DNA of 64,000 nt, from the NCBI RefSeq assembly GCF_049860565.1, contig NZ_CP172056.1:3906001-3970000 (forward strand). Direction: 5' to 3'. The notes below the pieces were generated by a model. It made no database searches. It worked only from the letters and a program-made list of their open reading frames with translations, and had not been told where the DNA came from. The first letter of the stretch is position 1, and every line of letters starts with the position of its first letter. The position numbers were made by a program, and so were the translations under genes. The DNA is from Desulfitobacterium_A nosdiversum. Lineage in GTDB: Bacteria; Bacillota; Desulfitobacteriia; Desulfitobacteriales; Desulfitobacteriaceae. Shown here piece by piece: positions 1 to 8,736 of this stretch.

Positions 1-178
1 GTGTTACAACACCCTCATAAACAAAATTCTTCCCATCCTTTTCCATTCGATTTTGTTTTTCGAGCAGAGCAGCCAGCATCATCCTCGTCTCTGGAGTATT
101 TCTATATTTCACGGTGGCATCTGCACGTTCTACGCAGCCTTGCAAAACTTGAGCTTCAGTCATTTCATCTTTTGTCAT
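1..178 (-). CDS. Hypothetical protein, C-terminus beyond the window edge
   Basis: An open frame runs from an ATG at 176-178 leftwards off the edge for 59 codons. It is preceded by a good ribosome binding site (AGGGGG, about 7 nt upstream). The visible part is hydrophilic and mostly helical-looking, starting MTKDEMTEAQVLQG, with no membrane segment. I do not recognise the family. It lies 94 bp downstream of an ArsR-type repressor gene on the same strand and could be its co-transcribed target. The plus-strand frame over the same bases lacks a ribosome binding site and is taken as a shadow. Confidence 0.55.
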   Translation of the reverse strand, partial: MTKDEMTEAQVLQGCVERADATVKYRNTPETRMMLAALLEKQNRMEKDGKNFVYEGVVT

Positions 179-272
179 ATGATGTTCCCCCTAAATTTTC
201 AGCAAAGTGAATTCTACTGAATTTATTTTTTACTGATTTGTTTACGTTTATCAAGCAATGAATACGTTGTTT

Positions 273-590
273 TTAGCAGTCATACTTGCACTCTGCCTTC
301 CGATTGCTTTCTGTCATTCTTGTAATTTCTTCTAGTACGCTTTTCGCAGAATCACACCCCTCCTTGCTTAAGGAATAGTGCATCCACTTGCCCTCGCGTC
401 TGCAGGCCACTAGCTCTGATTCACACAGCAGCTTCATATGGTGTGATAAAGTCGATTGCGAAATGTTAAGATCACCTAAAATTTCACAGGCACACCGTTC
501 ACCGCTTTGCAGCATTTCAATAATCATTAAACGGTTCGGATCGCCGAGGGCTTTAAAGACCTTGGCATTACGTATATATATATTCTCCAT
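273..590 (-). CDS. ArsR/SmtB-family winged-helix repressor
   Basis: This 105-residue protein has the usual ArsR length. It starts with the family's KALGDPNRL block (about residues 13-21), and the recognition helix region ISQSTLSHHMKLL follows at about 43-55. Cys33 and Cys35 in ERCACEIL match the position of the ELCVCDL metalloid/metal site of ArsR proteins. Additional cysteines at 56, 63, 79, 101 and 105 could contribute to thiol-based sensing. It is a cytoplasmic DNA-binding protein that would release DNA on binding its ligand. The ligand cannot be named from sequence, because no ars transport or reductase gene is visible in the window and the downstream gene is cut off. Confidence 0.9.
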   Translation of the reverse strand: MENIYIRNAKVFKALGDPNRLMIIEMLQSGERCACEILGDLNISQSTLSHHMKLLCESELVACRREGKWMHYSLSKEGCDSAKSVLEEITRMTESNRKAECKYDC

Positions 591-671
591 AGGTTCACCC
601 CAAATCCACGTTTATCGATTAATTATATTTTTTTAATCTCTATATTTCAATAAGCAAAAGACTCTAGAAAC

Positions 672-712
672 AAAAATGTCCTGCAAAGTAACCTGCAGGG
701 CATTTTTTGTTT
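672..712 (-). terminator. Rho-independent terminator after ecfT
   Basis: A 9-bp stem (TGTCCTGCA at 677-685 with TGCAGGGCA at 694-702) has T-rich runs on both sides, so it could work in both directions. It sits just after the end of the ECF transporter operon read on the minus strand. Confidence 0.75.
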
Positions 713-732
713 TTTACAATGAATAATTTTGC

Positions 733-1545
733 TTAAAGTTTCCCCAGTCCCAAAAAGATTCGAAGATAGAGACTCAAAGCTACGAGGATTATTCCTAGGC
801 AAATTACAATCACATCACGGATTCTTAACCGAAGTTTAGTTGTAATCGTTCGATATTGAGTATAGCCGAACCCGCGCCCCATCATCGCCATTGATAGCGT
901 ATTCGCTATTTGAATCGAACCCGCAAACATCGGAATAACCAAGGGGAGGAAAGTCTGAATAGGTACCCATGCCCCTTTTTCCGGGATATTTGCACCGCGC
1001 GCCTTTTGGGCTTCTAAAATTAAAAGCCTTTTTCGATTGAGAACCGGGATAAACCGAATAGCCGTCACGATCATAAAAGTAAATTGCGATGGAACTTTAA
1101 GCGTTTGCATAAGCTGCATTAATTTTTCTAAAGAGGTTGTCTGCAGAAAAATCATCGAAGATAAGATAAGGATGAGCATCCGCAGTAAATACGTTATCCC
1201 TCGAAATAAACCGCCGAACGTTACGTCCCAATGAAGCGCTGGCCAAACTTCAATAAGTACTGTTCGATTCTGTTCCTGCTGAAAGTGTAGATTACCAAAA
1301 CTAAAGCTGGCAAAAATTACAATGAGAAAAAAGAGGGGGATAAGCGGCAAAAACGTTTCGCGAACTTTCGTCAACGAAAGTTGTGCGAGCAAGGCAATTC
1401 CGCAAGTGATCAGAAAGATAATGAAGTTGAAGCGTGGGTCATCAAAGAGAAAGGCAGGGCTGAGCAAGCTAAAGAGTCCTATTCCTTTTGCTCGAACATC
1501 AAGGCTTTGGATAACGTTTGCCCTAACTTCAGACAGCTTATCCAT
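733..1545 (-). CDS. ecfT: ECF transporter transmembrane (T) component
   Basis: EcfT is the membrane scaffold that couples the energy-coupling-factor ATPase to a substrate-binding S component. The 270-residue protein has several hydrophobic helices. It ends in the family's coupling-helix region: KARGANIPEKG is an Ala-Arg-Gly-type motif at about residues 165-175, and MAMMGRGFGYTQYR is the second. The ATG at 1543-1545 overlaps the stop of the ATPase gene by 8 bp, so translation is probably coupled. The frame stays open further upstream inside the ATPase gene, but that part is out-of-frame ATPase coding sequence. It is the last gene of the cobalamin-riboswitch operon. Confidence 0.9.
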   Translation of the reverse strand: MDKLSEVRANVIQSLDVRAKGIGLFSLLSPAFLFDDPRFNFIIFLITCGIALLAQLSLTKVRETFLPLIPLFFLIVIFASFSFGNLHFQQEQNRTVLIEVWPALHWDVTFGGLFRGITYLLRMLILILSSMIFLQTTSLEKLMQLMQTLKVPSQFTFMIVTAIRFIPVLNRKRLLILEAQKARGANIPEKGAWVPIQTFLPLVIPMFAGSIQIANTLSMAMMGRGFGYTQYRTITTKLRLRIRDVIVICLGIILVALSLYLRIFLGLGKL

Positions 1546-3280
1546 TTTTAGCTTCTCCCTCCTTAACCCAGGCCTTGACAAGTTCCTCTCCCCGAAGCCA
1601 ATCGCACTGAAGGCCAAGTTCAGCACACCTCTGACTAAGTTGCACGACCTGAGGAGGAATAATACTCGCCTCACGTAAACATTCGCTTTGAGCAAAAATT
1701 GTTTTCGGATCACCTTCAAGAAGGATTTTCCCTTGATGAAGAATGACCACCCGTTCTGCATACTCCGCGACCCATTCCATATCATGGGTAATCATAATAA
1801 TCGTTGTACCCTGCTCATGAAGCTTCTTAACTAAGTTCATCACTCTCTGGGCCTCGGTCCAATCCAAACCTGCTGTAGGTTCATCAATAACCAGAATCTC
1901 GGGCTGTAATGCCAAGATCGACGCAACTGCTAATATCTGACGTTGTCCTTTGCCTAGCGTTAACGGATGAACTTGTCGAAAGCATTCAAGTCCTGTAAAT
2001 TGTAATTCATCTTCAACTCGCTTCTTGATCCTGGCTTCATCCAGTCCAGCATTCTTCAAGCCATAGGCGATTTCTTTCTCAACTGAAGACTCAAAGATCT
2101 GGTGGTCTGGATTTTGGAAGACATAACCGACACTGCAGGCAAGTTCTACTGTTGAATAGTCTTTCGTATTTTTTCCGCTGACCCAAACCTCTCCTTCAGT
2201 CGGCTTAAGCAGTCCGTTCAGATGTTTTGTCAACGTTGATTTTCCCGCTCCATTTGCCCCTACCAAAGCTAGAAATTCCCCAGAGGCAATGGCTAGGTTT
2301 ATTCCTTTTAAGGTAGGTTCCGCATTCCTGTAACAATACTGCAAATTCTTTATAGCCACAGCTCCGCGTGTATTAAGTGAGGCAATGAGTTTTAACTCAG
2401 CTTTCTGCTGTGATTTTAAGCGAACTCCCCGTCTCAACATCTTCTTCAGCGTTTCAAAAGCCTCCGGAATACCAAGTGGAATTTCTTCTGCTGTAATCCA
2501 TCCTTGTTGATAAAACCTCCAGAACGGTACGCTGATTGGGACAGGCCGCAAGCCCAGCTCCTGAAGGAGTGGAAAGTTACGGAAAAGGATAAAGGGATTT
2601 CCCTGCCATGAGATCTTACCTTTACGCATTACAACGACTTCATCTGCCCGATTTAGTATCTCTTCAGCCGAATGTTCAACAATTAAAATTGTCATTTCCT
2701 TTTCTTTGCGTAAGTCGTCTAATGTTGCAAAAACCTCACTCCGGCCTGCCGGGTCCAATTCTGAAGTCGGTTCATCTAAAACTAAAATGTTAGGGCGCAT
2801 AGCCAATATTCCGGCGATCGCTAAGCGCTGTGTTTCGCCACCGGATAACTCCTCTGTCTTACGCAATTCATAACCAGACAATCGCACTCGAGATAAAGCT
2901 TCGCGTACGCGATTCTGAATTTCTTCTTCAGGCAGCATAAAATTTCGAGGGCCGAAAGCGACATCTTCTTCAACCGTCAAACCTATAATTTGGCTTTCTG
3001 GATCTTGGAATACTATTCCTACCTGCTGGGCCAGTGTCTGTGTTCTGTATTTTGAGACATCCAGTCCATCGACTTCAATCTTTCCTTGAATCTGTCCCTC
3101 TAAAAGCTGCGGAATCAATCCATTCAAGCAAAGAGTCAGCGTAGTCTTTCCCGCTCCTGAGGCTCCCATAATGACTAAAAATCGACCCGATTCCATTCCG
3201 AGATTCACCCCAGATAAACTCGGCTGTTCCGCATGAGGATAGGTGTATGTTAATTCTTGGATTTCTAACGCTCTCGTCAT
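1538..3280 (-). CDS. ecfA: ECF transporter ATPase, two fused ABC domains
   Basis: A 580-residue protein with two complete ABC domains in one chain, in place of the usual EcfA1/EcfA2 pair. Domain 1 has Walker A GASGAGKTT (about 39-47), LSGGE signature and VLDEPTSELD. Domain 2 has Walker A GANGAGKST, a TLGKGQRQ signature in place of LSGGQ, and VIDEPTAGLD. It powers uptake of the substrate bound by the S component encoded 12 bp upstream. A dedicated fused ATPase next to a single S component suggests a group-I, single-substrate ECF transporter; the substrate is inferred from the neighbours. Confidence 0.95.
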   Translation of the reverse strand: MTRALEIQELTYTYPHAEQPSLSGVNLGMESGRFLVIMGASGAGKTTLTLCLNGLIPQLLEGQIQGKIEVDGLDVSKYRTQTLAQQVGIVFQDPESQIIGLTVEEDVAFGPRNFMLPEEEIQNRVREALSRVRLSGYELRKTEELSGGETQRLAIAGILAMRPNILVLDEPTSELDPAGRSEVFATLDDLRKEKEMTILIVEHSAEEILNRADEVVVMRKGKISWQGNPFILFRNFPLLQELGLRPVPISVPFWRFYQQGWITAEEIPLGIPEAFETLKKMLRRGVRLKSQQKAELKLIASLNTRGAVAIKNLQYCYRNAEPTLKGINLAIASGEFLALVGANGAGKSTLTKHLNGLLKPTEGEVWVSGKNTKDYSTVELACSVGYVFQNPDHQIFESSVEKEIAYGLKNAGLDEARIKKRVEDELQFTGLECFRQVHPLTLGKGQRQILAVASILALQPEILVIDEPTAGLDWTEAQRVMNLVKKLHEQGTTIIMITHDMEWVAEYAERVVILHQGKILLEGDPKTIFAQSECLREASIIPPQVVQLSQRCAELGLQCDWLRGEELVKAWVKEGEAKNG

Positions 3281-3292
3281 GTTAAATTTCCC

Positions 3293-3808
3293 TTAAAAGA
3301 GCCTGCTTTTTCTTAGGGCTTTATAGGTTAAACCGGCAATAACAACATTAAGGACTGAGCCTAAGACAAGGAAAGGCATCGCACCCAATACGGCACCCAT
3401 TCCTCCCATTGGAAGCATGGTAAAGGAAGCAACCACTCCATTAAGGAAAATGGCCACAACCATTGCCGAAATGAGGCCAAATTTTTGATTAACCCAACGA
3501 AAAGCTAAGGCCCAAAGCGCCATTTCTACGGCGATAACCAAATGAACCGGAATGGTTAGAGGAAAACCGACCACAGCTGCTGTAAAGAGATGTCCGATGG
3601 CAATAATGATAGCCCCTTCCCATGCCCCAAAGGCTAAAGCGCTAAAAAATCCAGGGGCGGAATCCAGCCCTACCGTTCCCATTGGGCTTGGAATTTTAAT
3701 CAAGGAACCGACATAACTTAAGGCAATAAAAATGGCCATGATTGCAATTCTTTTAACACTCCAAAACTCCGGCTTCAAATCTTCTTTAACGGGTTGTACT
3801 TGACTCAT
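3293..3808 (-). CDS. cblT: ECF S component, probable alpha-ribazole transporter CblT
   Basis: A 171-residue membrane protein with about five to six hydrophobic segments and the ECF-S N-terminal pattern: a charged start, then KRIAIMAIFIALSYVGS. It lies between an AIR-synthase-like gene and the ECF ATPase under a cobalamin riboswitch. In Listeria and related Firmicutes, CblT (S component) and CblS (kinase) together import and phosphorylate alpha-ribazole, the lower-ligand nucleoside of cobamides; the gene order here fits that pair. A different cobamide precursor remains possible, so the specificity is inference. Confidence 0.75.
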   Translation of the reverse strand: MSQVQPVKEDLKPEFWSVKRIAIMAIFIALSYVGSLIKIPSPMGTVGLDSAPGFFSALAFGAWEGAIIIAIGHLFTAAVVGFPLTIPVHLVIAVEMALWALAFRWVNQKFGLISAMVVAIFLNGVVASFTMLPMGGMGAVLGAMPFLVLGSVLNVVIAGLTYKALRKSRLF

Positions 3809-3829
3809 CTTGAATCTCTCCTCATAAAT

Positions 3830-4576
3830 TTATTCTTGAATTTTCCCTACGAAGTAAGGTCTCATCCCTAGGATTTTTTTAAAATTGTCCTCTTGGATTT
3901 TTTGTTCTGTCGAAAAAATAAGTGCTGTAGCCGGACCTGCCGACTTACTGAGTTCAACTGGACAAGTTGCATCCAGAATAAGGTTTCCTTTTAAAGTGTT
4001 AGCTAAAGCAATAGCTTCACCCCGAATCCCTTGTGATCCTAAAGGTACGATATCATGAACACTTGGCTGTTCTAATAACCTACGGATATGCTCTCCACGG
4101 ATTATTTCCGGATCTTCCGGATCAGAAACTTCGGGTCCTACCTTGGGTAATCCTAAACCATAAATAAAATCTCCGACTTGGGTCGTCGCTAAGTGCAACG
4201 CTGCAACATCGGCAACACCAATCACGCTGATTCCTAAACCCGTTTGCTGAGTAATCATATTTTTCTCGGTGCTGATTGCCATGGGTAAATGGGCTAAATT
4301 AAGGGATTTAAGTTCGTCCCGAACCCCTTCGAGAATCCCATCTCCGGTCGGGTCAGCCTCGTTCGATATTGCAACAGTCAGCAGTTTTGGCTCTGCACCT
4401 GCAGCGAGGAGCTCGAGCAAAGTAACTCGAGCCGTAAATCGCCCTGTCACTTGTTCAGGAACATGAACGATGTCTAAAGCTTTACTTCCAATGGCTCCAC
4501 ACGAATCGCAGGCAACCACCAAACACTCTCCTTTGTTTAAGAACGAAACTTCTACGTCCCGGCCTTTATATCCCAT
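3830..4576 (-). CDS. cblS: Alpha-ribazole kinase-like protein (PurM/AIR-synthase fold)
   Basis: A 248-residue protein related to the AIR synthase/PurM group: acidic VVACDSCGAIGSK near the N-terminus, then GRFTARVTLLELLAAGAEP, then a Gly-rich GLGISVIGVAD. CblS of Listeria innocua and Geobacillus belongs to this group and phosphorylates alpha-ribazole to alpha-ribazole phosphate. That lets cells without CobT complete cobamides. The gene is first after the cobalamin riboswitch and 21 bp ahead of the S-component gene. The ATG has an AAAGGAGG site. Generic AIR-synthase-related proteins exist, so the name rests largely on context. Confidence 0.78.
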   Translation of the reverse strand: MGYKGRDVEVSFLNKGECLVVACDSCGAIGSKALDIVHVPEQVTGRFTARVTLLELLAAGAEPKLLTVAISNEADPTGDGILEGVRDELKSLNLAHLPMAISTEKNMITQQTGLGISVIGVADVAALHLATTQVGDFIYGLGLPKVGPEVSDPEDPEIIRGEHIRRLLEQPSVHDIVPLGSQGIRGEAIALANTLKGNLILDATCPVELSKSAGPATALIFSTEQKIQEDNFKKILGMRPYFVGKIQE

Positions 4577-4617
4577 TCCTTTTCCTCCTTTCCTAAAACT
4601 TAAATGATGTATCTTAA

Positions 4618-4692
4618 GAAAAATAAAAAGTTCATAGTCCTATTTCTCCATCAGCACGGGCTGGGCAGAGAAATTGACCATGAACTTTACCT
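4618..4692 (-). terminator. Expression-platform terminator of the cobalamin riboswitch
   Basis: On the minus strand AAAGTTCATGGTC and GACTATGAACTTT form the base of a long imperfect stem that continues through ATTTCTC/GAGAAAT. TTATTTTT follows directly, about 30 nt before the cblS ribosome binding site. Its position after the aptamer suggests transcription attenuation when cobalamin is bound. Confidence 0.75.
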
Positions 4693-4707
4693 TGATCCAT
4701 GTCAAAT

Positions 4708-4866
4708 GCTTATAGGCAGGTCTCCTGACTTAGATTCCTTGTTCAACTGCGCCTTCCCAGTTACCCAGTGGCCTTGCAGAGAACTCCTCTATACAGTGGT
4801 GGGTCCGCTCGGGATTCACACCCGATTCCCTATTCTCCCTTTATTCTTAAGGGCACCTATAATCAT
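4708..4866 (-). ncRNA. Cobalamin (B12) riboswitch
   Basis: Read on the minus strand this holds the conserved blocks of the cobalamin aptamer in order: GGGAATCGGGTGTGAATCCC, then GCGGACCCACCACTGT, then the B12 box GCCACTGG, then GGGAAGGCGCAGTT, and finally AGTCAGGAGACCTGCC. It lies upstream of cblS-cblT-ecfA-ecfT and is followed by a terminator hairpin, so the operon should be off when adenosylcobalamin or a related cobamide is plentiful. A short plus-strand reading frame across it has no ribosome binding site. Confidence 0.95.
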
Positions 4867-4887
4867 TAGTTCTATGAAATTGATTTT

Positions 4888-4916
4888 ATTATACTTCATG
4901 TTTTGAACATCAACAA
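4888..4916 (-). promoter_or_regulatory. Sigma-A-type promoter of the cobalamin-riboswitch operon
   Basis: On the minus strand TTGTTG (4911-4916), a 17-bp spacer and TATAAT (4888-4893) place the start site near 4881, about 15 nt before the aptamer begins. Confidence 0.7.
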
Positions 4917-5104
4917 TACTTTCTTAACTGCTAACGGACCTCACCCACCGCTATAGGATAAAGTATTTTTTATATAACAGTAAAGATTAATAATGTAAGT
5001 GGGAATAATTACTTTCATTATAAATTTTGATTTACGGCATTTCTGCTGTACAATATGTAAGTTATAATGATTTTAATGAGGATCTCATAAGGGAGGAAAT
5101 TTCG

Positions 5105-5692
5105 GTGAACGCGTTTGATATATCGCTTTATCATTTCATCAACCAATGGGCCGGACATCATCCAATTCTGGATCATGTAATGGCTTTTACCGCTCGGTAT
5201 GCCTTAGAAATTTATGCTCTTCTTTTTATTGCGGCATGGTTTACATTGCCAAAGTCGGATGAAAAAAAACGGCATGGGATAATTGTTATGGGAATTTCCG
5301 GGGTTCTTGCTTTACTCATTAACTTTGCTATCGGCCATTTTTATTTCCGACCGCGGCCTTTTGTCGCTCTGCCCCATGGCACATTTACTCAGCTCATTCC
5401 GCATGCCATTGACTCCTCCTTCCCGAGCGATCATACGGCTGGAAGTTTTGGGTTTGCAGCGGGTTCCTGGCGAAGATCTAAATCTTGGGTGCGTCGAAGC
5501 TTCACCATTCTCGCCTTTTTGGTTGGTTTCTCACGAATCTATGCCGGAGTTCATTGGCCCACTGATGTTTTAGCAGGCATGGTTATTGGAATCGTAAGCG
5601 CCCGAGTAGTTTGGGCTTTAAACTCCTGGCTGAAACCGCTGACACAATTCGGACTGCGCGTTTTTCATTTAGGCAAATTCGCTACTCGATAA
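5105..5692 (+). CDS. PAP2 phosphatase, undecaprenyl-diphosphatase (BcrC-like)
   Basis: A membrane protein of 195 residues, the typical BcrC length. The three PAP2 signature blocks are present: FYFRPRPF, PSDHTAGSFG and SRIYAGVHWPTDVLAG, with the catalytic His residues in the last two. BcrC-type enzymes dephosphorylate undecaprenyl diphosphate outside the membrane, recycling the cell-wall lipid carrier and giving bacitracin tolerance. I chose the GTG at 5105 because AAGGGAGG lies 8 nt upstream; an upstream ATG in the same frame has no ribosome binding site. It is a single gene facing away from the cbl operon. Confidence 0.85.
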   Translation: MNAFDISLYHFINQWAGHHPILDHVMAFTARYALEIYALLFIAAWFTLPKSDEKKRHGIIVMGISGVLALLINFAIGHFYFRPRPFVALPHGTFTQLIPHAIDSSFPSDHTAGSFGFAAGSWRRSKSWVRRSFTILAFLVGFSRIYAGVHWPTDVLAGMVIGIVSARVVWALNSWLKPLTQFGLRVFHLGKFATR

Positions 5693-5742
5693 CCAACAAT
5701 CGATATACAATCAATCAAAATTCAAAACCTAATAAAGAGATA

Positions 5743-5790
5743 AAAAAGCGAGGAAGCCAGAGATAATTATTTCTGGGCTTCCTCTTTTAG
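5743..5790. terminator. Bidirectional terminator between convergent genes
   Basis: A stem of about 13 bp (GAGGAAGCC-AGA at 5750-5762 with TCTGGGCTTCCTC at 5772-5784) is flanked by A-rich and T-rich runs. It separates the PAP2 gene from the convergent small transporter gene. Confidence 0.85.
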
Positions 5791-5815
5791 ATTCTTTTAA
5801 TTAGACATTTTTACC

Positions 5816-6244
5816 CTATTTTTTGTTAATCAATATTAATCCAATAACACAAATTGCTATGCCCAATAATTGATTTGTACCGAATCCCTCTTTATAAAAA
5901 AACACTCCAATGGGAATAAGTACAAGCGCAAGAATTATATTTGCAACCAAAGAACCTATGCTTATGTTCCAGCCTGCCCTATAGGCCATAATATATCCAA
6001 ATTCCAGACCCACAATAGAAACACCAAGAACTATACTTGTCCAGTTTAGATCGCCCAGTGTTTTAAAAAACCCTTTATCCGTTTTAGTCAGTTGAAAGGC
6101 GATAAGAGTGACAACGGCTCCCGTTAAATACGTAATAAACAATGAAGAAAACGGATTTGCTTTTGCGGGTATTGATTTTGAACATATATTATAAAAGATA
6201 TTAGATCCAACAATAAGCGCAATCGAAAACACATACATAAACAT
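5816..6244 (-). CDS. Small EamA/DMT-superfamily membrane protein
   Basis: This 142-residue protein has about four to five membrane helices and ends in the EamA-like pattern LLGIAICVIGLILINKK. It is a half-length member of the drug/metabolite transporter superfamily: one EamA repeat instead of two. It would work as a dimer. The substrate cannot be told. The ATG at 6244 has an AAGG site 7 nt upstream. Confidence 0.75.
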   Translation of the reverse strand: MFMYVFSIALIVGSNIFYNICSKSIPAKANPFSSLFITYLTGAVVTLIAFQLTKTDKGFFKTLGDLNWTSIVLGVSIVGLEFGYIMAYRAGWNISIGSLVANIILALVLIPIGVFFYKEGFGTNQLLGIAICVIGLILINKK

Positions 6245-6304
6245 GATTTAACCTTACCCCCTCAACATATTTCACCGCCAAATGAATCACTGAGCATAGC
6301 GCAA

Positions 6305-6346
6305 AAATAAAAAGCCCGAAAATCATAGGGATGACTTTTCGGGCTT
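6305..6346 (-). terminator. Terminator of the ubiB-like/ABC gene cluster
   Basis: A long stem (AAGCCCGAAAA-TCAT with ATGA-CTTTTCGGGCTT) is followed on the minus strand by TTTTTATTTTTG. It ends the minus-strand cluster whose last gene stops at 6516. Confidence 0.85.
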
Positions 6347-6515
6347 ATCCTTCCGCTTTCACAGTTAATCTTAGGGCCTCACACTCTTTATAACTATGAA
6401 TCTTTAATTTCCATTTTCAGTTCAGCTTAATACTCATCTTAACAAAAGATGTTTAATATATCAATATGCTTTGAGAAGAGATTTACTCAATTAAGCCGAT
6501 TCGTCTCGCTGTTTC

Positions 6516-7883
6516 TCAGGAGAAACTAAGGATTCGCGTAAGAAAATGGATCGGATTATATCTATCCCATAATATTTTCCGGCTATAGGGTTTTACCTGC
6601 TCAATCAGACTGAACTCTGGATCAAGGCGATATAAATATCCTTCAAGAGTTATTAAAGTTTTTCCAACGAGAATAAACTCGGAAGGCAAATAGATTCCAT
6701 GATGATGGATAAGGTTGAAGAAATCCTGAACTCCTTCCCCTATTCCCCTGATTCCCTGCGATTGATTAAGATACTTCGATCGCAAACCGGAAATATCTTT
6801 CAAGAATTGAGTCTGATCGATTTGCTGTGGAACAATCCCCATCTGCGATATAACTTCAAAGAGCCGCTCGTCCTTCCCTCGAAGAAGAGCCATAATAAGC
6901 TCTGCAAGCTGATAACGCATTGACTGTGTTAACGTTCCTAAAACTCCAAAATCGATTAACGCAATTTTTCCCTCGGGCAGAATGAAAATATTCCCGGGAT
7001 GAGGATCACCGTGAAAGTATCCATCACTAAGGATTTGTCGAAGTAAACCTCGGCCAAGTTGTTTAGCTATAAGTGAGCGATCATATTCTTCACCTTTAAT
7101 AGATAGGTCTTGATCATCAATCATTTGGTGAAGAGGGATTCCTGAAATAAATTCTTGAGTTAAAACTGTGGCCTTCGTAAATTCCCAGTAAATTTTAGGA
7201 ATGACAAAGTTTGAATTTTTCCGATTTAGCCGGGCTAACTGTTCAGTGTTGCGACCTTCATTGAAAAAATCCAGTTCTTCCAATAATGTTTTGGAAAACT
7301 CGTTAAAAATCGTCTTTAGGGGATATCGTTTTCCCCATTCTGTTCTTTGTTCAAACTTAGATATCAGGAAGCTAAAAATTTCTAAGTCAACTTCTGCAAC
7401 TTCTCGGACGCGAGGGCGTTGAACTTTTACAGCTGCCTTTTCTCCGCTATATAAAACAGCCTGATGCACTTGTCCGAGTGATGCTGCCGCTAAGGGCCTT
7501 GGATCAAATTCTTGAAAAGCAGCATCCAGCCGTTGCTGCAGCGCTTGTTCAATAACCTGACGTACTTGCACAAAGGGGAAGGGACGAACTCGATCTTGAA
7601 GCTTTGTTAATTCTGCAGCAACGGGTTGCGGAATGATATCGGTACGATTGCCGACCAATTGGCCCATTTTAATAAATGTTGGTCCAAGTTCCGTGAGAGC
7701 TTCTCGTAAACGGACTCCGATCAGTGTCAGCTCTGCCTCTGAGTAATGACGTTTAGAACCGATTAAACCGGCTCCTTTGGGCAACGGAATCTGTTCCAGG
7801 ACAAAATAGCCCAAACCATAGCGAATCAAAATAGAGATAATTTCAGAATAACGGGCAAAATGCCTAAACGGTATTTCCATCAT
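6516..7883 (-). CDS. ABC1/UbiB/AarF-family atypical kinase
   Basis: A protein of about 455 residues of the UbiB/ADCK group. Family marks are the KxGQ-type motif in FIKMGQLVGNR, an Ala-rich loop PLAAASLGQVHQA in place of a glycine-rich loop, AAVKVQRP with the nucleotide-site Lys, HGDPHPGNIF (catalytic-loop type) and LIDFG. Relatives act as ATPases supporting isoprenoid-quinone or lipid metabolism at the membrane; the job here is unknown. The first GTG at 7889 has its GGGG site only 3 nt away, so I prefer the ATG at 7883. It closes a cluster with an ABC-2 exporter and a methyltransferase. Confidence 0.85.
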   Translation of the reverse strand: MMEIPFRHFARYSEIISILIRYGLGYFVLEQIPLPKGAGLIGSKRHYSEAELTLIGVRLREALTELGPTFIKMGQLVGNRTDIIPQPVAAELTKLQDRVRPFPFVQVRQVIEQALQQRLDAAFQEFDPRPLAAASLGQVHQAVLYSGEKAAVKVQRPRVREVAEVDLEIFSFLISKFEQRTEWGKRYPLKTIFNEFSKTLLEELDFFNEGRNTEQLARLNRKNSNFVIPKIYWEFTKATVLTQEFISGIPLHQMIDDQDLSIKGEEYDRSLIAKQLGRGLLRQILSDGYFHGDPHPGNIFILPEGKIALIDFGVLGTLTQSMRYQLAELIMALLRGKDERLFEVISQMGIVPQQIDQTQFLKDISGLRSKYLNQSQGIRGIGEGVQDFFNLIHHHGIYLPSEFILVGKTLITLEGYLYRLDPEFSLIEQVKPYSRKILWDRYNPIHFLTRILSFS

Positions 7884-7911
7884 ACTCACGATCCCCGCTT
7901 CATAACCTTCG

Positions 7912-8718
7912 TTATAGAGCTAAATCTTTCCCATCAAAGACCTTCATGGCTAAATAAAAAAGAATTAGAGTTCCAATACCAAGTCCTATTATCCTCCCCA
8001 TAGGGTCCATGGACCCCTCCAATATTTCTTGAGGCTGATAACATTGAAAAAGCGATAACCTGCGAACCCAAGATAATTGATCACTGAGTCCACCCGTAAC
8101 ATCCAAGGCATAAAAGATCAATGTTAACCCGGCAGCAAAGGTAAGCGTTAGCTCCCCCTCAGCATGTAAAGCTGAGAAAAATAGGCTATACGCTCCCATT
8201 AGAGAATAAAAGGTAAAGCCAAGGATTCCAAAACGAAAATAACTCCAACGATCAATAGAAATTTCAAAGATGAAGGTTCCCACATATAAACTCAGCAGCG
8301 TAAAAAAGACGAGAAGAGCATTTCCGCTGAGCAGCACAAGCGCTTGGGTAGCAAAAAATTCATTTCGTGAAACCGGGGTTGAGAGAAGCAGGGCAAGTGT
8401 CCCGTCATCAACCATTTTGGCCAAAAGCTCATTTGCCGTCTCTACGTTATATAAAGCCATGAGCATTGCCCAAATCCGTGCAAAAAATTGGCCCGATATA
8501 AAGGCTTCAAACGTATCCATGCGGGCCTCCTCGGAAACTCCAAATACGGTTTTAACGGTTGAGGGCAGGGATTCCGCGATTTGCGCTACGGCTGGATTTT
8601 CAGATATGACAGGATAAACCCAGGTTAACAGCCCTTCATAAAGAACAATCCCCGTTGCAAGTTTTGCTATTTTTTTGCCATTCTGCTTCATCATCGCTCG
8701 AAATAATGCCCTGTTCAA
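7912..8718 (-). CDS. ABC-2 type export permease
   Basis: A membrane protein of 268 residues with about six hydrophobic helices. The LLAKMVDDGTLALLLSTPVSRNEFFATQ block is characteristic of ABC-2 permeases: the cytoplasmic 'TLLSTPVSR' loop that meets the ATPase. The TTG start at 8718 is supported by GGGGGG 7 nt upstream. With the ATPase encoded 18 bp upstream it forms an exporter of the antibiotic, lipid or polyketide resistance type. The substrate is unknown. Confidence 0.85.
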   Translation of the reverse strand: MNRALFRAMMKQNGKKIAKLATGIVLYEGLLTWVYPVISENPAVAQIAESLPSTVKTVFGVSEEARMDTFEAFISGQFFARIWAMLMALYNVETANELLAKMVDDGTLALLLSTPVSRNEFFATQALVLLSGNALLVFFTLLSLYVGTFIFEISIDRWSYFRFGILGFTFYSLMGAYSLFFSALHAEGELTLTFAAGLTLIFYALDVTGGLSDQLSWVRRLSLFQCYQPQEILEGSMDPMGRIIGLGIGTLILFYLAMKVFDGKDLAL

Positions 8719-8736
8719 ACTCGATCCCCCCTTTCT

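Noticed and set aside
1..210. Plus-strand open frame at the left edge
   Set aside because: It is the complement of a minus-strand frame that has a proper start and ribosome binding site; the plus frame has neither.
4604..4906. Plus-strand reading frame of 100 codons
   Set aside because: It runs antisense through the cobalamin riboswitch and its terminator, with no ribosome binding site.
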